Positions 1-10,158 of a stretch of DNA of 64,000 nucleotides are shown here, piece by piece. Origin of the DNA: Aestuariivirga litoralis (GTDB lineage Bacteria > Pseudomonadota > Alphaproteobacteria > Rhizobiales > Aestuariivirgaceae); the NCBI RefSeq assembly GCF_015714715.1, contig NZ_WAHS01000001.1:1240001-1304000 (forward strand). Reading direction: 5' to 3'. Both the position numbers and the translations under genes were made by a program. A model generated the notes under the pieces. That model was given only the letters and a program-made list of their open reading frames with translations. It was not told the origin of the DNA and made no database searches. Each line of letters begins with the position of its first letter. Within the stretch, counting starts at the first letter, position 1.

Positions 1-477
1 CATCCACTCACCCTTGCCGAGGCGCGCGTTGGTTCCATAGGCGTTGATGATGCCGCCATTGATGACGGTGGGATCGAACTTTCCGGCGTCGAGGAGCGAG
101 GCCACGAGCGAGGTCGTGGTTGTCTTGCCATGGGTGCCGCCGACAGCCACGCAGGATTTGAAGCGCATCAGCTCGGCCAGCATTTCGGCGCGGCGCACGA
201 TGGGCAGCGCATGGGCTCGGGCTTCCATCAGTTCCGGATTGTCGGACTTCACCGCGGAAGACACCACGACAACCGAGGCATCCTTTACGTTTGCGGCTGA
301 GTGCCCGATCATCACTTCGATGCCGGCCTTGCGCAGGCGGGCCACATTGTAATTGTCGGAAATATCCGAGCCCTGCACCTTGTAGCCCAGCGTTGCCATC
401 ACTTCGGCAATGCCGCTCATGCCAATGCCGCCCACGCCGATGAAATGGATGGGGCCAACGTCGCGTGGCAATTTCAT
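1..477 (-). CDS. murC: UDP-N-acetylmuramate--L-alanine ligase, N-terminal part (cut by window edge)
   Basis: Adds L-alanine to UDP-MurNAc in the cytoplasm, the first peptide step of peptidoglycan synthesis. Only the first 159 codons lie in the window. The N-terminal Rossmann segment [14 protein letters not shown] and the ATP-binding loop [10 protein letters not shown] are clear and typical of MurC; MurD, E and F use other residues at the His position. The ATG at 477 directly precedes [12 protein letters not shown], as in alphaproteobacterial MurC. It follows murG by 14 nt and ends the visible part of the dcw operon. The usual continuation to murB, ddl and ftsQ would lie left of the window. 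Confidence 0.95.
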   Translation of the reverse strand, partial: MKLPRDVGPIHFIGVGGIGMSGIAEVMATLGYKVQGSDISDNYNVARLRKAGIEVMIGHSAANVKDASVVVVSSAVKSDNPELMEARAHALPIVRRAEMLAELMRFKSCVAVGGTHGKTTTTSLVASLLDAGKFDPTVINGGIINAYGTNARLGKGEWM

Positions 478-491
478 AGTGTCATCTCTCC

Positions 492-1595
492 TTATGCCGC
501 CTGCAGCGACAACTCTTCCACCAGATTGGCCAAGCGCTCGGCGGCATCCGGAACGCCCTGTTTCAGGGCTTGGTCGGCGGCCTTCTTAAGGCCTGCGCCA
601 TCCGCCATCAACCGTGACAAAAAGGACGCAAATTCAAGCGGCTGAAGCTCCCATTGGGGGAACACCCAGCCTGCCCCGGCGGTTGAAAAAGCCTGGGCAT
701 TTTTCAGCTGGTCATTGTCGATGGCGTGCGGCAGCGGCACCAGCACGGCGGGCCGGCCGATGACGCCCAATTCAGCAATCGATGATGCACCCGAACGGCA
801 GACAACTAGCTGCGCATTGGCGAGGCGCTTGGGCATATCGGAAAAGAAGGAATGCAATTCCGCAGTGAGGCCCAGCTTGTCATAAGCGGCTTGTACGGAT
901 TTCACATCTTCCGTGCGGCATTGCTGCACGAGGCGCAGGCGTTTGCGCGAATCCGGCGTCATCCCCGCAGCAACCTGCGGCATGAATTCCGAGAAAAATT
1001 TCGCACCCTGGCTGCCACCGAAGACAACAAGTTGGAAGGGGCCATATTCCTTGGGCACCGTGTAAGGGCTTGCGGCTTCGGCCATCGCGATGGCACGCAC
1101 CGGGTTGCCAGTATAGGTGACTTTGTCCTTGGCCGCTTCCGCAATGCCCTGCACTTCTTTGAAAGATGTGGCGATGGCGTTGACGCGCGCGGCTAGGAAG
1201 CCATTGGCCCGGCCCATGACGGCGTTCTGCTCATGCACCGCCGTTGGAATTTTCAAACTCCGCGCAGCGAGCAGCGGCGGAAAGGATGGATAGCCTCCAA
1301 AGCCAATCACCGCGACAGGCTTTAAAGCCGTCAGCGCGCGCTTGGCCGCTTGATAGCCATTGTACAGCCGCAGCATCCGCATGGGCAGGAGCCATGGCTT
1401 GGAGAATGATGGGCTTGCCGAAGGGATCACATGCACTTGCTCGGCAGGAAAATCCTTGCCGTAGCCACGCACGCGCTCATCAGTCATCAGGTGAACGTGA
1501 AAGCCACGCTTCACTAGAACTTCGGCCAGCGCCTGGGCGGGAAACAGATGGCCGCCGGTACCGCCGGCCGCCAGAACAACAATACCCCTGCTCAT
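492..1595 (-). CDS. murG: UDP-GlcNAc:undecaprenyl-PP-MurNAc-pentapeptide GlcNAc transferase
   Basis: Glycosyltransferase of family GT28 that converts lipid I to lipid II at the inner face of the membrane. The 367-residue length is normal. The N-terminal G-loop [10 protein letters not shown], the [11 protein letters not shown] segment, the central GGSQGAKFF motif and the [10 protein letters not shown] donor-site segment are all present. Its ATG overlaps the ftsW stop by 4 nt, which suggests translational coupling in the dcw operon. Confidence 0.97.
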   Translation of the reverse strand: MSRGIVVLAAGGTGGHLFPAQALAEVLVKRGFHVHLMTDERVRGYGKDFPAEQVHVIPSASPSFSKPWLLPMRMLRLYNGYQAAKRALTALKPVAVIGFGGYPSFPPLLAARSLKIPTAVHEQNAVMGRANGFLAARVNAIATSFKEVQGIAEAAKDKVTYTGNPVRAIAMAEAASPYTVPKEYGPFQLVVFGGSQGAKFFSEFMPQVAAGMTPDSRKRLRLVQQCRTEDVKSVQAAYDKLGLTAELHSFFSDMPKRLANAQLVVCRSGASSIAELGVIGRPAVLVPLPHAIDNDQLKNAQAFSTAGAGWVFPQWELQPLEFASFLSRLMADGAGLKKAADQALKQGVPDAAERLANLVEELSLQAA

Positions 1596-2740
1596 GCGTA
1601 AGCGACGCCTGATGCTTCGCGCGCAGCTACAGTGTGATGATCACGCCGCGCCAAAGCCAGCACGAAGCCCATGGCCAGAGCCGTGCCGAGCAGTGATGAA
1701 CCGCCATAAGAGATAAACGGCAGCGTCATGCCCTTGGCCGGGAGAAGCCCGACATTCACGCCCATATTGATGCAAGCCTGGAAGGCGAACATCGACACAA
1801 GGCCGGTCATGGCCAAGGACGAGAATGCATCCTCGCCTGCCTTGGCGCGTTTCAGCACGCGCATGATGATGAAGATGAAAAGCGCCATCAGGCCCAGGCA
1901 GGCAATGAGCCCATATTCCTCGCCCACAACGGCGAAGGCAAAATCGGTATGCGCATCTGGCAGCACCATCTTGGCGGTGCCGCCGCCCGGCCCTGCCCCC
2001 ATCCAGCCGCCATTGTTGAAGGCGGAGACGGCGGTTTCCGTCTGGAACGTGTCGCCACTTTCCGGGTTGAGGAAGCGGTCAATACGCGAGGCCACATGCG
2101 GCACCAGCACGTAGGAAATCGCACCGCCGAACGCGATGGCCGCACCAAGGCCAAAAACCCAAATCCAGGAAATTCCAAAGACCAGAAGCATGGCGCCGAA
2201 GGTGAGCGTGACCAAGGCGGTCTGGCCAAAATCCGGCTGCAGCACGAGTGCGCCGATGAAAAGTGCCGCCGCGCCAAAGGCAATGGCCGGGCCTGGCATA
2301 TCGGGCCGCTTGGTAAATTCAGAGAGGAACCAGGCCGCCACGATCACAAAGCCGGGCTTGGCCAATTCCGAAGGCTGCAAGTTGAGTGGGCCCAGATAAA
2401 TCCAGCGATGCGCGCCCTTGATTTCCGGGCCCATCTTGAGGGCCAACAGCATCAACACTATGCCCGCGCCAAAAGCAGCAATGCCAGCGCGCCGGACCAT
2501 GGCGTGATCGAAGAAGGACACGACCATCAAACCAATGAACCCCAGAAACAGAAACACCATCTGGCTCTTGATGAAGTGGAATGAGTCGAGTCCGATGCGC
2601 TCTGCCACCGGCGGGCTGGCCGCCATGGAGACGAGCACGCCGATTGCCATCAGCAGCAGCACGGATGAGAGCAAGGCGCGATCAATGGTGAACCACCAGC
2701 GCGCCAGCATGCCGCGGTCACTGCGAGAAATCAGGCTCAT
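1592..2740 (-). CDS. ftsW: SEDS-family septal peptidoglycan glycosyltransferase FtsW
   Basis: Polytopic membrane protein that polymerises lipid II at the septum together with FtsI. At 382 residues it has about ten hydrophobic segments and the SEDS signature near the C-terminus (LPAKGMTLPFISYGGSSLL). The long extracytoplasmic loop carries the QTETAVSAFNNGGWMG stretch seen in FtsW and RodA. Position between murD and murG, with 4-nt overlaps on both sides, favours FtsW over RodA. Confidence 0.95.
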   Translation of the reverse strand: MSLISRSDRGMLARWWFTIDRALLSSVLLLMAIGVLVSMAASPPVAERIGLDSFHFIKSQMVFLFLGFIGLMVVSFFDHAMVRRAGIAAFGAGIVLMLLALKMGPEIKGAHRWIYLGPLNLQPSELAKPGFVIVAAWFLSEFTKRPDMPGPAIAFGAAALFIGALVLQPDFGQTALVTLTFGAMLLVFGISWIWVFGLGAAIAFGGAISYVLVPHVASRIDRFLNPESGDTFQTETAVSAFNNGGWMGAGPGGGTAKMVLPDAHTDFAFAVVGEEYGLIACLGLMALFIFIIMRVLKRAKAGEDAFSSLAMTGLVSMFAFQACINMGVNVGLLPAKGMTLPFISYGGSSLLGTALAMGFVLALARRDHHTVAAREASGVAYA

Positions 2741-4131
2741 GGAGCGTCTCCTTGAATCATGTGGATGCCGGGCAATTTCGCAACTTCGCTGACAAAAGCA
2801 TCGCCGCGCACTTCGAAATTCTTGTATTGATCGAACGAGGCGCAGGCGGGCGAGAACAGCACGACAGGCGCATCGCCTTCCGCATCATGGGCCGCCTGGG
2901 CCACGGCATGGTCCAGCGTTTCGCTTATCACGAAATCGACTTTGCCTTCGAGCGTCTTGGCAAAATCGGGAGCCGCCGCGCCAATCAGATAAGCGCGTTT
3001 GATGCGCGGGAAAAAGCTTTCCAGCGGTTCGATGCCGCCCGCCTTGGCGATGCCGCCGGCGATCCAATAGATGTTCTCGAACGAGCCCAAGGCCTTTTCC
3101 GCCGCGTCGGCATTGGTGGCCTTGCTGTCATTGATGAAGGCCACGTTGCCAGCCTGGCCGATCTGCTGCATGCGGTGGGCAAGGCCGGGGAAGCTTTGCA
3201 TTGCCGCTTCAATCTGCTCGCGTGACACGCCCATGGCAATCGCCGAACCGTAAGCCATGCAGGCGTTCTGCCAATTGTGATGGCCCTTGAGGGCAGGCAT
3301 GGCGCGCAAGTCAATCTCGGCAAACAGTTCGCCTTGATAGCGATGATGCAACACGCCTTCTGGGGCGGAAAAGCCGTGGATGAGATCCTGCTTCACAGAA
3401 ACCGGCATGGCGAAGTGATGTTGTTCCACATGCGCGGCGATGGCTGCGGAGAATTCATCATCCACGCTGATAAGCGCCAGATCATTGTCTTTCATCTGGT
3501 CAAACATGCGTGCCTTTACGGCGGCATAATTTTCGATGGTGCCGTGACGGTCCAAGTGGTCCGCCGTGATATTGGTGAGGATGCCCACATCCGGCTTCAG
3601 GCTGGGCATCAGGTCAATCTGAAACGACGACAATTCGAGCACATAGATGCGGCCGGGTGCAGGCTCGCGCAGATTGAACACTGCAAGGCCAATATTGCCG
3701 CCAACATCGACATCAAGGCCTGCGGATTTCAGCACATGGCCAGTGAGTGCGGTTGTCGTGGATTTGCCATTGGTGCCGGTGATGGCGACCAGCTTTGATC
3801 CCGCCGCATTCAGTTCGCGTGCGAAGATTTCGGTATCGCCGATGATTTCAATTCCGGCCTGCTGCGCCTTGATCACTGTCCAATGTGGAGCGGGATGGGT
3901 GAGCGGCACGCCCGGGCTGAGCACCAATGCATCCAGCGTTTTGAAATCGACATTGTGCAGATTGGTGATGCTGAGGCCTTCGGCCTTGGCCTTTTCAACG
4001 GCGGGATCACTGTCATCCCACGCGAAGACCTCAGCGTCGCCAAGATTCAAAGCGGTGGCGCAGGAAATGCCGGAACGGGCAAGCCCGAAGACGGCGACTT
4101 TTTTTCCCGAGAAGGATTTGGCTGGAAACAT
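2737..4131 (-). CDS. murD: UDP-N-acetylmuramoyl-L-alanine--D-glutamate ligase
   Basis: Cytoplasmic Mur ligase that adds D-glutamate to UDP-MurNAc-L-Ala. The 464-residue protein has an N-terminal Rossmann domain (VAVFGLARSGIS), the ATP loop ITGTNGKSTT near residue 118, the LELSSFQID segment and the conserved NDSKATNADA motif of MurD near residue 335. The last is the best discriminator from MurC, E and F. The start lies one base downstream of the mraY stop, and the stop overlaps the ftsW start by 4 nt. Confidence 0.97.
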   Translation of the reverse strand: MFPAKSFSGKKVAVFGLARSGISCATALNLGDAEVFAWDDSDPAVEKAKAEGLSITNLHNVDFKTLDALVLSPGVPLTHPAPHWTVIKAQQAGIEIIGDTEIFARELNAAGSKLVAITGTNGKSTTTALTGHVLKSAGLDVDVGGNIGLAVFNLREPAPGRIYVLELSSFQIDLMPSLKPDVGILTNITADHLDRHGTIENYAAVKARMFDQMKDNDLALISVDDEFSAAIAAHVEQHHFAMPVSVKQDLIHGFSAPEGVLHHRYQGELFAEIDLRAMPALKGHHNWQNACMAYGSAIAMGVSREQIEAAMQSFPGLAHRMQQIGQAGNVAFINDSKATNADAAEKALGSFENIYWIAGGIAKAGGIEPLESFFPRIKRAYLIGAAAPDFAKTLEGKVDFVISETLDHAVAQAAHDAEGDAPVVLFSPACASFDQYKNFEVRGDAFVSEVAKLPGIHMIQGDAP

Positions 4132-5220
4132 TTAGCGCAGCTTCAGTGTTGAGAGACCAATGAGGGCCAGAACGAGCGAAATGATCCAGAAACGGATCAC
4201 GATGGTCGGTTCCTTCCAGCCTTTCTGTTCGAAATGATGATGCAGCGGCGCCATGGCGAAGACCCGCTTGCCGGTGAGTTTGAATGACGCCACCTGCACG
4301 ATGACGGATACAGTTTCCAGCACGAACAGCCCGCCGATAATCACCAGCACAATTTCATGCTTCACCGCCACTGCGATGGCACCAAGCGCGCCGCCCAGCG
4401 AAAGTGAACCTGTGTCGCCCATGAAAATCATGGCGGGCGGCGCGTTGAACCACAGGAAGCCCAATCCTGCGCCAACCAATGCACCGCAGATCACTGCGAG
4501 TTCACCCGTGCCTTTCACGAAAGGCAGTACGAGGTAGCGCGAGAATTCGGCGTTGCCGACCAGATACGCGATGAAACCATAGGATGCGGCGGCAATCATC
4601 ACCGGCATGATGGCAAGGCCGTCCAGGCCATCGGTGATGTTCACCGCGTTGCCAGCCGCCACAATTACAACCGTGCCGACCAGCACGAAGAGCGGGCCGA
4701 AATAAATCAGGAATTGTTTGGTGAAGGGCACGGCCAATGATTGCGACAAAGGCTGCGCGCCGATTTCCATGAAGATGAAAACGGCAAGGCCGGCAATCAG
4801 GAATTCAGCGCCAAGGCGCGCGCGGCCCGAAAAGCCATGCACGGTGGCGCGGGTGACTTTCAGATAGTCATCATAAAAACCGATGGCACCATAACCCAGC
4901 GTGACGAAGAGCACGGCCCACACATAAAGATTGGTGAGATCGGCCCAGAGCAGCGTCGATACAAAAACGCCGAACAGAATCATCAACCCGCCCATCGTCG
5001 GCGTGCCCTGCTTTTCGACGATGTGGCGTTGCGGCCCATCGGTGCGGATCGGCTGGCCCTTGCCCTGCTTCACCTTGAGCAGTGAAATGATCTTAGGACC
5101 TGCAATGAAGATCACGAACAGGGCGGTCAGGATCGCCATGCCGGTGCGCGTGGTCAGATAGCGGAACACGTTGAAAGCAGAGACTTCGCTCGTCAAATTT
5201 ACCAGCAGCAAATACAGCAT
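4132..5220 (-). CDS. mraY: Phospho-N-acetylmuramoyl-pentapeptide transferase
   Basis: Integral membrane enzyme that transfers phospho-MurNAc-pentapeptide to undecaprenyl phosphate, making lipid I. It is 362 residues long with about ten membrane segments. Catalytic and Mg-binding signatures are visible: [27 protein letters not shown] and the APLHHHFE loop. It sits between murF (4-nt gap) and murD (abutting) in the usual dcw order. Confidence 0.97.
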   Translation of the reverse strand: MLYLLLVNLTSEVSAFNVFRYLTTRTGMAILTALFVIFIAGPKIISLLKVKQGKGQPIRTDGPQRHIVEKQGTPTMGGLMILFGVFVSTLLWADLTNLYVWAVLFVTLGYGAIGFYDDYLKVTRATVHGFSGRARLGAEFLIAGLAVFIFMEIGAQPLSQSLAVPFTKQFLIYFGPLFVLVGTVVIVAAGNAVNITDGLDGLAIMPVMIAAASYGFIAYLVGNAEFSRYLVLPFVKGTGELAVICGALVGAGLGFLWFNAPPAMIFMGDTGSLSLGGALGAIAVAVKHEIVLVIIGGLFVLETVSVIVQVASFKLTGKRVFAMAPLHHHFEQKGWKEPTIVIRFWIISLVLALIGLSTLKLR

Positions 5221-5224
5221 TGTC

Positions 5225-6652
5225 TCAAGTCTCTTTCATTTTCTCTGGGAAGCGCTGGCGCAAGGCAGCCACTAGCGGCCCCATTTTGCTGCCCAGCGAT
5301 CCTTTGACCACCAGGCTGTCGCCCGCTTGCAGATCGGCACTCAATTTGTCAACCAGTTCCATCGAGGTGGAGGCATAGGCGGCGCGGCGCTTTTCAGGCA
5401 CCGCATCCCACAGATGCTGCATCATCGGGCCAGCCGCATAGAGCTTGTCGATGCGTGCGGCTTCAAGCGCAGGGGCGAGGCCCTTGTGCAGATCGGCACT
5501 GAACGCACCGAGTTCCAGCATGTCACCCAGCACGGCGATGCGGCGGCCTTTACGCGCACCAGAGGCTACGGCCAGCAGATTGAGCGCTGCAGCCATGGAT
5601 TCAGGATTGGCGTTATAGCTTTCGTCGAGCAGCAGCACATCGCCGCGCTCGATCTGCAAGAGTTCCTGGCCACCTCTGCCCTTGGCGGGCTGGGCTTGCG
5701 AAAGTGCCAGAGCAGCACGGGCCAGATCAGCGCCTGCGAGTTTGATGGATGCCAGAACGGAAAGGCTGTTGAGCGCCATGTGTTCGCCGGGCACACCGAG
5801 CTTGAAAGTAACGGGCTCTCCCATCACATCGGCGGAGATGCAAGAGCAAGTGGGGTGGAGCGCCAGTTGGGTGAGCCGCACATCAGCCTTTTCGTGGCGA
5901 CCGAAACCGATGACATGAACAATGCCATTGATCTTGGCGCGGTCTTTCAGGAAATCGAAATAGGGCGAATCCCGGTTGATGACGGCAGCACCACCGGGCA
6001 CCACGCCGCTGAGGATTTCAGACTTGGCTTCGGCAATGTCATCGAGTGATTTGAAATGGCCGAGATGGCTTGCAGCGATGGTGGTGATGATCGCCACATG
6101 CGGCTGCACCATGCCCACCAACGGGGTGATTTCGCCCGCATGGTTCATGCCGATTTCGAAAATACCGTAGGCCGTGTCGCGCGGCAGGCGCGCCAGTGTG
6201 AGCGGCACGCCCCAATGATTGTTGAAGGACGAGGCAGATGCGTGCGTGGCGCCAGAGGCGGCAAAGGCCACGCGCAGCATTTCCTTGGTGGAGGTTTTGC
6301 CCACGCTGCCGGTGACGGCGATGGATTTTCCCTTGTTCCAGTTACGCGCGGCACGACCCATGGCCTCAAGCCCGCGGAGAGGATCATCCTTCACAACCAG
6401 AAGCGCGCCTGCAGCTTTCATTTCGTCGGTGGCGTTGGAAACGATGGCGATGCCTGCGCCAGCACTCAAAGCTTTGGGTACAAAATCATGGCCGTCATGA
6501 GTGTCGCCCTTGATGGCGACGAAAATATCCCCCGGCGCAATGCTGCGCGAGTCAATGGAAACGCCATTCATCGAAGCAGATGTATTGCCTTCGACATGGC
6601 CACCAGTGGCGGCCACGAGTTCCTGCAAAGTCCACAGCGCGCGCTCAGCCAT
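5225..6652 (-). CDS. murF: UDP-N-acetylmuramoyl-tripeptide--D-alanyl-D-alanine ligase
   Basis: Adds D-Ala-D-Ala to the UDP-MurNAc-tripeptide in the cytoplasm. I chose the ATG at 6652 ([12 protein letters not shown]), giving 475 residues; the frame stays open upstream to about 6895, but that part overlaps murE deeply and has no MurF character. The start overlaps the murE stop by 8 nt. The ATP loop [12 protein letters not shown], the [12 protein letters not shown] segment and the [13 protein letters not shown] motif of MurF are present. Confidence 0.95.
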   Translation of the reverse strand: MAERALWTLQELVAATGGHVEGNTSASMNGVSIDSRSIAPGDIFVAIKGDTHDGHDFVPKALSAGAGIAIVSNATDEMKAAGALLVVKDDPLRGLEAMGRAARNWNKGKSIAVTGSVGKTSTKEMLRVAFAASGATHASASSFNNHWGVPLTLARLPRDTAYGIFEIGMNHAGEITPLVGMVQPHVAIITTIAASHLGHFKSLDDIAEAKSEILSGVVPGGAAVINRDSPYFDFLKDRAKINGIVHVIGFGRHEKADVRLTQLALHPTCSCISADVMGEPVTFKLGVPGEHMALNSLSVLASIKLAGADLARAALALSQAQPAKGRGGQELLQIERGDVLLLDESYNANPESMAAALNLLAVASGARKGRRIAVLGDMLELGAFSADLHKGLAPALEAARIDKLYAAGPMMQHLWDAVPEKRRAAYASTSMELVDKLSADLQAGDSLVVKGSLGSKMGPLVAALRQRFPEKMKET

Positions 6653-8102
6653 GATAATCTTCTCCGCGCAATGCCGCTGCCACCGCGTCATGATCGATGA
6701 AAGGCAGCACCTTGTTGCCCACCGTCTGGCCTTCTTCGTGGCCCTTGCCAGCCACGAGCAAGACATCGCCCTCCTGCAGCATTTCAACGCCGGTGCGGAT
6801 CGCCTTGGCGCGATCGCCGATTTCCTGTGCGCCGGGGGCGCCCGCAAGCGCTTCCCTCCGGATGGTGGCCGGATCTTCGCTGCGCGGATTGTCATCAGTC
6901 ACGATCACATGATCGGCGAGGCGCGCGCAGGCGGCGGCCATCAGCGGGCGCTTGCCCTTGTCGCGATCACCACCGCAACCGAACACGACGATGAGCCGCT
7001 TCTGGGTAGAGGGGCGCAAGGCCGAGAGCGCGGTTTCAAGCGCATCTGGCGTGTGGGCGTAATCGACAAAAATGTTGCCGCCGGTTGGCTTGATGCCGAC
7101 CAGTTCAAGACGGCCCTTGGCGCCTTTCAGGCTTTCGAGCGCATGCAAAGCGAGATGTGCTTCACCGCCTGCCGCAATGACGAGTCCTGCAGCAACCAGC
7201 GCATTCGACACCTGGAAATCACCGGCCAGCGGCAGATCAAGTTGATAGGTCTGACCGCCATATTCGACCGTCAGCAATTGCGTCAGGCCGGAAGACTTTA
7301 GATCGACCAGCCGCAATTCAACGCCCTTGTTGCCGACGCGGAAGGGAACCAGGCCCGCCCGCTTGACGTGCGCAAGAACTTCTTCGCCCTGGGGTGAATC
7401 CATGTTGATCACAGCGCCTGCACCTTGTGGCAGCAGCGTGTCGAACAGGCGAAGCTTGGCAGCGAAATAATTTTCGAATGTGCCGTGATAGTCGAGATGG
7501 TCGCGGGTGAGATTGGTGAAAGCGCCCGCAGCGATGACCAATCCATCAAGGCGGTTTTGTTCCAAGCCATGACTTGAGGCTTCGATGGCGAGGTGTTTGA
7601 CACCGTCATCGCGCAGCTCTGCCGCGAGGGCTGCAAGCTGGATGGGATCAGGTGTAGTGTGAGCGAGATATTTCGCACCTTCAGGTCCGACGACACCAAT
7701 GGTGCCCAGGCTGGCGGCGCGGAAGCCCATGGTGGCCCAGATCTGCCGCACGAAAACCGAGACCGAGGTTTTGCCATTGGTGCCGGTGACGGCCACGATG
7801 GTCTCCGGCTGGCGGTCGTAAAAACGTGATGCCACGAGAGCCAAAAGCCGGCGCGGATTATCAACAGCGATAACCGGGTTGCTGCCGGTGTAAGAACCGC
7901 TCTGCGCAATCGCGGCCACGGCGCCGGCAGCAAAAGCCTTGTCGATGAAGGTTGCGCCATTGGCCTTGGTGCCGGGAAGGCCGGCAAACAGGAAGCCCGG
8001 CTTCACCTCGCGGCTGTCTGCCGTGAGGCCCGAAATGGCAAGATCGCCACCCTTGGGGAGTGGCGCATCGCCTTTCAGAAGCCGGCTGAGAGGAATTCCC
8101 AT
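6645..8102 (-). CDS. murE: UDP-N-acetylmuramoyl-tripeptide synthetase (meso-diaminopimelate-adding)
   Basis: Mur ligase that adds the third residue of the stem peptide. The 485-residue protein has the ATP loop VTGTNGKTSVS near residue 107 and the HTTPDP segment. The DDNPRSEDP motif near residue 400 is the DNPR signature of ligases that use meso-diaminopimelate, as expected for a Gram-negative cell. The start lies 2 nt after the ftsI stop; the stop overlaps murF by 8 nt. Confidence 0.96.
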   Translation of the reverse strand: MGIPLSRLLKGDAPLPKGGDLAISGLTADSREVKPGFLFAGLPGTKANGATFIDKAFAAGAVAAIAQSGSYTGSNPVIAVDNPRRLLALVASRFYDRQPETIVAVTGTNGKTSVSVFVRQIWATMGFRAASLGTIGVVGPEGAKYLAHTTPDPIQLAALAAELRDDGVKHLAIEASSHGLEQNRLDGLVIAAGAFTNLTRDHLDYHGTFENYFAAKLRLFDTLLPQGAGAVINMDSPQGEEVLAHVKRAGLVPFRVGNKGVELRLVDLKSSGLTQLLTVEYGGQTYQLDLPLAGDFQVSNALVAAGLVIAAGGEAHLALHALESLKGAKGRLELVGIKPTGGNIFVDYAHTPDALETALSALRPSTQKRLIVVFGCGGDRDKGKRPLMAAACARLADHVIVTDDNPRSEDPATIRREALAGAPGAQEIGDRAKAIRTGVEMLQEGDVLLVAGKGHEEGQTVGNKVLPFIDHDAVAAALRGEDYHG

Positions 8103-8104
8103 CG

Positions 8105-9811
8105 CTATCCGTTCTTCTGTTTGGCTTTCGCCTGCTTGGCGATTTTGGCCAGATCTTCAGCGGTGAATTGCGGCGTGATGCCCAGCAAGGGTGCTGCCCG
8201 CTCAATGATTTTCGACGCGGTAGGCACGGCGTTCCAGCCGGCGGTGGTGAAACCATGCGTGCCTTCAGCAGCCTGCGGCTCATCCAGCATCACCAGGATG
8301 GCATATTGCGGATTTTCCATTGGGAAGGCGCCGATGAAGCTGCACAGAACTTTGTCCTTGGAATAGCGGCCATGCACCACTTTTTCGGCGGTGCCCGTCT
8401 TGCCGCCCACGCGGTAACCCAGCACGTCGGCAAATTCGCCGGTGCCCTTGGTCACATTTTCACGGAAGAGGAAGCGCATCACATCCGACGTCTCGGATTT
8501 AATGAGACGATGCGACAAGGCCTGCGCTTCCTCTTTCGAGCGCTTCAGGAAAGTCGGAGGAACCGCCATGCCACCATTGACCAAATCTGCAATCACAGAC
8601 AAGCCTTGCAGCGGCTGTACGGCAAAACCATGGCCGAAGGCGGCGGTGGCGGAAGCGAGCTTGCCCCAATTACGCGGCAGCAAGGGCTTGGCGCTTTCCG
8701 GCACTTCGGTGACGAGACGATCAAGCAGGCCTACGCGCTTCAGGAAGTCCATATGCCCATCAAGGCCCACTGCAAGCGCCATCTTGGCAGTGCCGATATT
8801 GGACGAATTGGTGAAGACTTCTTCGAGCGTCTGCACGGCATGCGGATGCAAATCGTGGATGCGGAATTTGCCGATCTGCAGCGGTGCTCCGGTTTCATAT
8901 TTTGAGGCGAGCGAAGCGGTGCCCGCATCAATCGCCATCGAGAAGGTGACGGCCTTGATCACCGAGCCCAATTCATAAACACCGCTGGTCAGCATGTTCT
9001 GCTGTTCCGAGGTGAGACGCTTGTCATTGGCGTTGGGATTGTAGTCGGGCAACGAGGCCAGTGCGACGATCTCGCCGGTATGCACATTGAGGATGATGCC
9101 ACCGCCGGCGCGCGCCTTGAATTTTTCAACCGCCTTGGCGACCTCGTCGGTCACCACCTGTTGCACGCTGGCATCCATGGCCAATTGCGCAGGCGCGGAT
9201 GTGTGTGTGGTCGGCTCGTTCAGCGAGGCAGTATAGATCGCACCCTGATCATCGAGGAATTTTTCGATGCCGGCGATGCCCTTGGTATCCACATCGACAT
9301 AGCCGACTGTGTGGGCACCCAGGCGGCCCATCGGGTAAACGCGTTTGCGCTCATCGACGAACCCGACGCCGGGAATGCCGAGATTGTAAATGGCATCGCG
9401 CAGTTCAGGACCAACCTGGCGCTTCAGCCAGACAAAGGCGCGGCCGGGCTGGGTGAGCTTGTCACGCAGGCCCTTGGAATCCAGTTCAGGGATCTGCGCA
9501 GTGAGCAGTTCCACCGCCTCATCCACATCGATAATCTTGCGGGGATCGGCAAACAGTGAAGACACCGAAATGTCGGTGGCCATCACATTGCCGTTACGGT
9601 CCACAATGTCGGGGCGCGGCTGGCGCGGCTCATGTTCAGCGAGTTCCGGGTTGGCGGGCGCTGCACGATGCAGCAGCGTGAGCTGGCCAGCTTGAATGGC
9701 GATCGCTGCGAAGAAGGCCGAGAAGCAAATGCCCAAAAGGCGGATGCGGTTCTGGCCCTTCAGCTTGCCCTTGGCCGTGGCGGAGACGAATTCGCGTTGC
9801 GTGGCACTCAC
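8105..9811 (-). CDS. ftsI: Septal peptidoglycan transpeptidase FtsI (PBP3)
   Basis: Class B penicillin-binding protein that cross-links septal peptidoglycan in the periplasm and partners FtsW. The 568 residues comprise a short cytoplasmic tail, one membrane segment near residues 25-45, a dimerisation domain and the transpeptidase domain. The active-site triads read as SVIK (in ELGSVIKAVTF), SSN (TNSSNIGTAK) and KTG (GGKTGTAEK). Its ATG overlaps the ftsL stop by 4 nt. Confidence 0.96.
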   Translation of the reverse strand: MSATQREFVSATAKGKLKGQNRIRLLGICFSAFFAAIAIQAGQLTLLHRAAPANPELAEHEPRQPRPDIVDRNGNVMATDISVSSLFADPRKIIDVDEAVELLTAQIPELDSKGLRDKLTQPGRAFVWLKRQVGPELRDAIYNLGIPGVGFVDERKRVYPMGRLGAHTVGYVDVDTKGIAGIEKFLDDQGAIYTASLNEPTTHTSAPAQLAMDASVQQVVTDEVAKAVEKFKARAGGGIILNVHTGEIVALASLPDYNPNANDKRLTSEQQNMLTSGVYELGSVIKAVTFSMAIDAGTASLASKYETGAPLQIGKFRIHDLHPHAVQTLEEVFTNSSNIGTAKMALAVGLDGHMDFLKRVGLLDRLVTEVPESAKPLLPRNWGKLASATAAFGHGFAVQPLQGLSVIADLVNGGMAVPPTFLKRSKEEAQALSHRLIKSETSDVMRFLFRENVTKGTGEFADVLGYRVGGKTGTAEKVVHGRYSKDKVLCSFIGAFPMENPQYAILVMLDEPQAAEGTHGFTTAGWNAVPTASKIIERAAPLLGITPQFTAEDLAKIAKQAKAKQKNG

Positions 9812-10158
9812 TGCAGCTTCTCCAACATGGCGCCGATGGCATCAGATCCTTGCGCCTCCAGCTTCACCGGCGGTTCTTCCGGCAGGTGGTCTTTCAATTC
9901 GGCGAGTGGCACATATTGCTGCGCCTTCATATTCTGCAGATGCAGCTGCTCTTGGGCGATTTTCTGCACGCGTTCTGGCTGGGTCAGATTGGCCCATTCG
10001 GCGTTGAGCAGTTTGATCTTCTCGCGTTCCTGGGTGATCTGGCGTTCGGCCTTGGTGATGTTGCGCTCAAGGGCGCGCGTGGCATGTTCCAGCGAATAGA
10101 GGAAAAATGCCGAGACCAGTACCGTGCAAACCAGGGCTGCGTTGAACAGCTTGAACAT
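9808..10158 (-). CDS. ftsL: Cell division protein FtsL-like
   Basis: Small bitopic division protein, expected to form the FtsQLB scaffold that activates FtsWI. It is 116 residues long with one N-terminal membrane segment (about residues 5-24) and a heptad-rich coiled-coil periplasmic part up to about residue 75, followed by a Glu/Pro-rich tail. Sequence conservation in this family is poor. The call rests on topology and on the slot between rsmH and ftsI, with 1-nt and 4-nt overlaps. Confidence 0.85.
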   Translation of the reverse strand: MFKLFNAALVCTVLVSAFFLYSLEHATRALERNITKAERQITQEREKIKLLNAEWANLTQPERVQKIAQEQLHLQNMKAQQYVPLAELKDHLPEEPPVKLEAQGSDAIGAMLEKLQ